A stretch of 6,910 bases of DNA from Promethearchaeota archaeon. GTDB lineage: Archaea; Asgardarchaeota; Lokiarchaeia; Sigynarchaeales; SOKP01. Positions 5,309 to 6,910 of the stretch are shown here, piece by piece; position 1 is the stretch's first letter; each line of letters begins with the position of its first letter. The position numbers were made by a program, and so were the translations under genes. The DNA lies in contig JAHLWJ010000240.1 of assembly GCA_019057975.1 (NCBI GenBank), forward strand, positions 1 to 6,910, written 5' to 3'. The notes beneath the pieces are model-generated. The model saw only the letters and a program-made list of their open reading frames with translations, was not told the DNA's origin and did not search any database.

Positions 5309-5794
5309 TTAATCTTCTTTCCAATCTCCTAAAAGTTTTCTAGTGGTAACAATTTGCCCTAAATGATAAGAAGTATGCTGAAGAAACACAAGAAATAACC
5401 TAAAATATGTTACGTCCGGCGTATGCTCTGGACCTATTTTGATTCCCTTCATTAAATCAATTTCCTCAAGCTTCGTAGCTGCCATTTCGAGATTTTTATT
5501 AAATTTTTTAACAAGCTCTATGAAATTGTCATCTTTACTTAAATATTCATCAGAAGGCCAATTGTCTTCATTACTAATTGTACTCCAATCTATGAATTTC
5601 CCATCAATATTCTTTAGTAAAATATCTTGCCAAACAACAGTATGATGCAATAAATCCCAACAAGAATGATATTTATTTGAAGGTTTCTTTCTGGCAGTAG
5701 TTGGAGTCAACCCTTCAACTGCTTTCATTGGTGCTAGGTGAGTTAAATCACCAATAAGGCCGTTAGACAGATCCTTTATTAATTGCTTTCTCAT
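5309..5794 (-). CDS. DinB-superfamily four-helix protein, probable metal-binding
   Basis: This 161-residue protein fits the DinB/YfiT-like superfamily of four-helix bundles. The typical second-helix motif WDLLHHTVVWQ (46-56) supplies His51, aligning with the family's LLxHxxxWE. The last helix, LQHTSYHLGQI (138-148), supplies His140 and His144. These three histidines are the usual divalent-metal ligands. The length is normal for the family. Characterised relatives include thiol-dependent transferases and hydrolases, while many others, including the DNA-damage-induced DinB of Bacillus, have no defined reaction; the substrate here cannot be predicted. The protein has no signal peptide. The start is ATG at 5794. 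The bases before it read TTGGGGATTTA, not a good Shine-Dalgarno, and an A/T-only block about 25 bases upstream (near 5818) could be a TATA box for a leaderless message. It is divergent from the next + strand gene and convergent with the preceding one. Confidence 0.87.
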   Translation of the reverse strand: MRKQLIKDLSNGLIGDLTHLAPMKAVEGLTPTTARKKPSNKYHSCWDLLHHTVVWQDILLKNIDGKFIDWSTISNEDNWPSDEYLSKDDNFIELVKKFNKNLEMAATKLEEIDLMKGIKIGPEHTPDVTYFRLFLVFLQHTSYHLGQIVTTRKLLGDWKED

Positions 5795-5805
5795 TAAATC
5801 CCCAA

Positions 5806-5834
5806 TTTTTTTTTTTATTAATTTATTTAATTTT
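5806..5834 (-). promoter_or_regulatory. A/T-only block before the DinB-family gene, probable promoter region
   Basis: The + strand has T11 at 5806-5816 followed by more A/T-only sequence to 5838. Read on the minus strand it offers TATA-like strings such as AATTAATAAAA, centred about 25 bases before the ATG at 5794, consistent with a TATA box for a leaderless transcript. The homopolymer run is also a place where length variation between strains or sequencing error is likely. Confidence 0.3.
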
Positions 5835-5983
5835 TTTTCTTTTATTTCTCTATCTTATGAAAATAATTTAGGTAAAAATCGCTCTCGTTTTAGCAATAAA
5901 TCAATAATCTCTCTATATTATTGTCTTTTTTAATAGAAATTGTTAGTTTTTTACTTAATTTGTTCTAATTATAAATAAAATTT

Positions 5984-6682
5984 ATGACTGAAACAAAAAA
6001 ATCCCAATCCAATTCTATAGGTACATTAAACGAAAAGACTCTCCATGCTGATTTAAAATGGTTACTTAGTGAATCTCATGATCAACTTGAAAAGCGGGTT
6101 GAAAATTTTGTAATAGATATTGTCCGAGATAATCTTTTAATTGAGATACAAACAGCAAATTTTACCATTATTAGAAGAAAGCTTGAAAAACTAGTACAAA
6201 ATCATAGAGTTCGTTTAGTTCATCCCATTATTACGGATAAATGGATAATTAATATAGATACTAAACTGGATAAAACTATTCGAAGAAGATTATCTCCAAA
6301 ACATTGTTCTTATATAGATATTTTTGAGGAATTGATTAGAATCCCAGATATGATTTCTCATCCAAATTTCGAAATTGAAATAATCTTAGTTCAAATAGAA
6401 GAAGTTCGTGAAAATAATGGCAACGGGAGTTGGAGAAGAAAAGGTTGGAGTATTTATGATAAAAAATTAATAAGTGTGTTAGAAAGGAAGGAATTTAGAA
6501 ATCCGTCTGACTTCTTAAATTTCATTCCTAAAAGTTTAGAACCTCCTTTTACTAATTTTGAATTAGCACATTCACTTAAGAAACCTCTAAGATTAGCTCG
6601 AAAAATGAGCTATTGCTTAAGAAAAATGGGAATGCTTAAAGTAATTGGAAAAAGAGGAAGAGCTTATCTTTATGATCTTTAG
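5984..6682 (+). CDS. Conserved protein of unknown function, possible PD-(D/E)XK-like core plus winged helix
   Basis: The sequence looks like a conserved, uncharacterised family found in bacteria and some archaea that opens with I-G-x-L-N-E-x-x-L-H (here 12-21); this is recognised from memory, with no named function. The N-terminal part has a helix with Glu17, then FVIDIVRDNLLIEIQT (42-57), in which Asp45, Glu54 and Gln56 give a D...ExQ pattern like the metal site of PD-(D/E)XK nucleases; a BglII-type site uses ExQ. A basic helix, IIRRKLEKL (62-70), follows. Residues 145-155 (GNGSWRRKGW) are strikingly conserved in type, and the C-terminus (about 160-232) looks like a winged helix: KKPLRLARKMSYCLRKMG, then a basic KVIGKRGRAYLY end. 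Together these suggest a DNA-acting protein, but nuclease activity is only inferred. ATG 5984 is the only start before the conserved opening. A TATA-like ATTATAAA (5968-5975) lies too near the start, so the promoter is uncertain. Confidence 0.82.
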   Translation: MTETKKSQSNSIGTLNEKTLHADLKWLLSESHDQLEKRVENFVIDIVRDNLLIEIQTANFTIIRRKLEKLVQNHRVRLVHPIITDKWIINIDTKLDKTIRRRLSPKHCSYIDIFEELIRIPDMISHPNFEIEIILVQIEEVRENNGNGSWRRKGWSIYDKKLISVLERKEFRNPSDFLNFIPKSLEPPFTNFELAHSLKKPLRLARKMSYCLRKMGMLKVIGKRGRAYLYDL

Positions 6683-6690
6683 TTTTCTTT
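6683..6690 (+). terminator. T-rich tract directly after the conserved unknown gene
   Basis: TTTTCTTT follows the TAG stop without any gap and is followed by a run of six A residues. Such a T-rich tract can serve as an archaeal terminator. No convincing GC-containing hairpin precedes it. The rest of the spacer up to 6854 is A/T-rich and I see no gene in it. Confidence 0.3.
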
Positions 6691-6854
6691 AAAAAAGACC
6701 AAACACGAAGTAAAAATAGCATTTAATGTTAATATCAATAAAATTTATATTGAATAAGTTGTAAATCAGAAAACATTTAATATAACGCATATTAAAAAAC
6801 CATACGAATTATCCATTTTTAAAAATAAATTTTTTAATTTTGGTGTAAAAAAAA

Positions 6855-6910
6855 ATGATCAAAGAAAAATCTTCAATACCAGAAATTTGGTCTCATAAAT
6901 TAACTAAGAT
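6855..6910 (+). CDS. Start of a further gene, cut off by the window end
   Basis: An ATG at 6855 opens a frame that stays open to the end of the window (18 full codons, beginning M-I-K-E-K-S-S-I-P-E-I-W). An in-frame TAA at 6846-6848 lies only six bases upstream, so 6855 is the first possible start. An A/T-only block with TTTAAAAATAAA (about 6818-6829) is centred 30 or so bases before the ATG, as in the other genes here, and no Shine-Dalgarno is present. The fragment is too short to identify, and a chance open frame of this size is quite possible. Confidence 0.4.
   Translation, partial: MIKEKSSIPEIWSHKLTK

Noticed and set aside
5439..5645. + strand open frame opposite the DinB-family gene
   Set aside because: It is a Ser- and Leu-rich shadow of the DinB coding sequence.
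1..6910. Insertion sequence, CRISPR array, tRNA or toxin-antitoxin module
   Set aside because: No transposase, terminal inverted repeats, regularly spaced repeats, cloverleaf-like GC-richer segment or toxin-like small gene pair was visible on either strand.

Overview
The window is strongly AT-rich (GC roughly 30 percent by eye). It holds seven complete genes on both strands plus the first codons of an eighth, separated by short AT-only spacers. Several things suggest an archaeon. There is a BpsA-type branched-chain polyamine synthase domain. TATA-like boxes lie close to start codons. Genes at the head of transcripts lack Shine-Dalgarno sequences, while the one internal operon gene has a strong AAGGAGG. 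The low GC and the mix of archaeal genes with bacterial-looking serine hydrolase and DinB genes would fit an Asgard lineage, but that is a guess from general impression and cannot be proved from 6.9 kb.

Layout: 1-305 is AT-rich spacer. 306-1427 (+) is a cytoplasmic beta-lactamase-fold serine hydrolase. 1517-2191 and 2210-2638 (both -) form a two-gene operon: a cysteine-rich DUF3795-type putative zinc protein first, then a class I SAM-dependent methyltransferase. A 249-base divergent region follows. 2888-4309 (+) encodes the most notable protein, an apparent fusion of a BpsA-type aminopropyltransferase (N-terminal) with a pyruvoyl-dependent S-adenosylmethionine decarboxylase (C-terminal). 4412-5227 (+) is an unrecognised charged, coiled-coil-rich protein with a winged-helix-like C-terminus, preceded by two dyads that bracket a TATA-like box. 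5309-5794 (-) is a DinB-superfamily protein. 5984-6682 (+) is a conserved protein of unknown function with a possible PD-(D/E)XK-like nuclease core and a C-terminal winged-helix-like region. At 6855 a new reading frame opens and leaves the window.

How the genes work together: apart from the 2638-to-1517 operon, the genes look like single transcription units and I see no single pathway. The fusion protein is self-contained. Its decarboxylase half would make decarboxylated SAM, which is the aminopropyl donor its synthase half needs. No mobile element, CRISPR array, tRNA or rRNA was seen.
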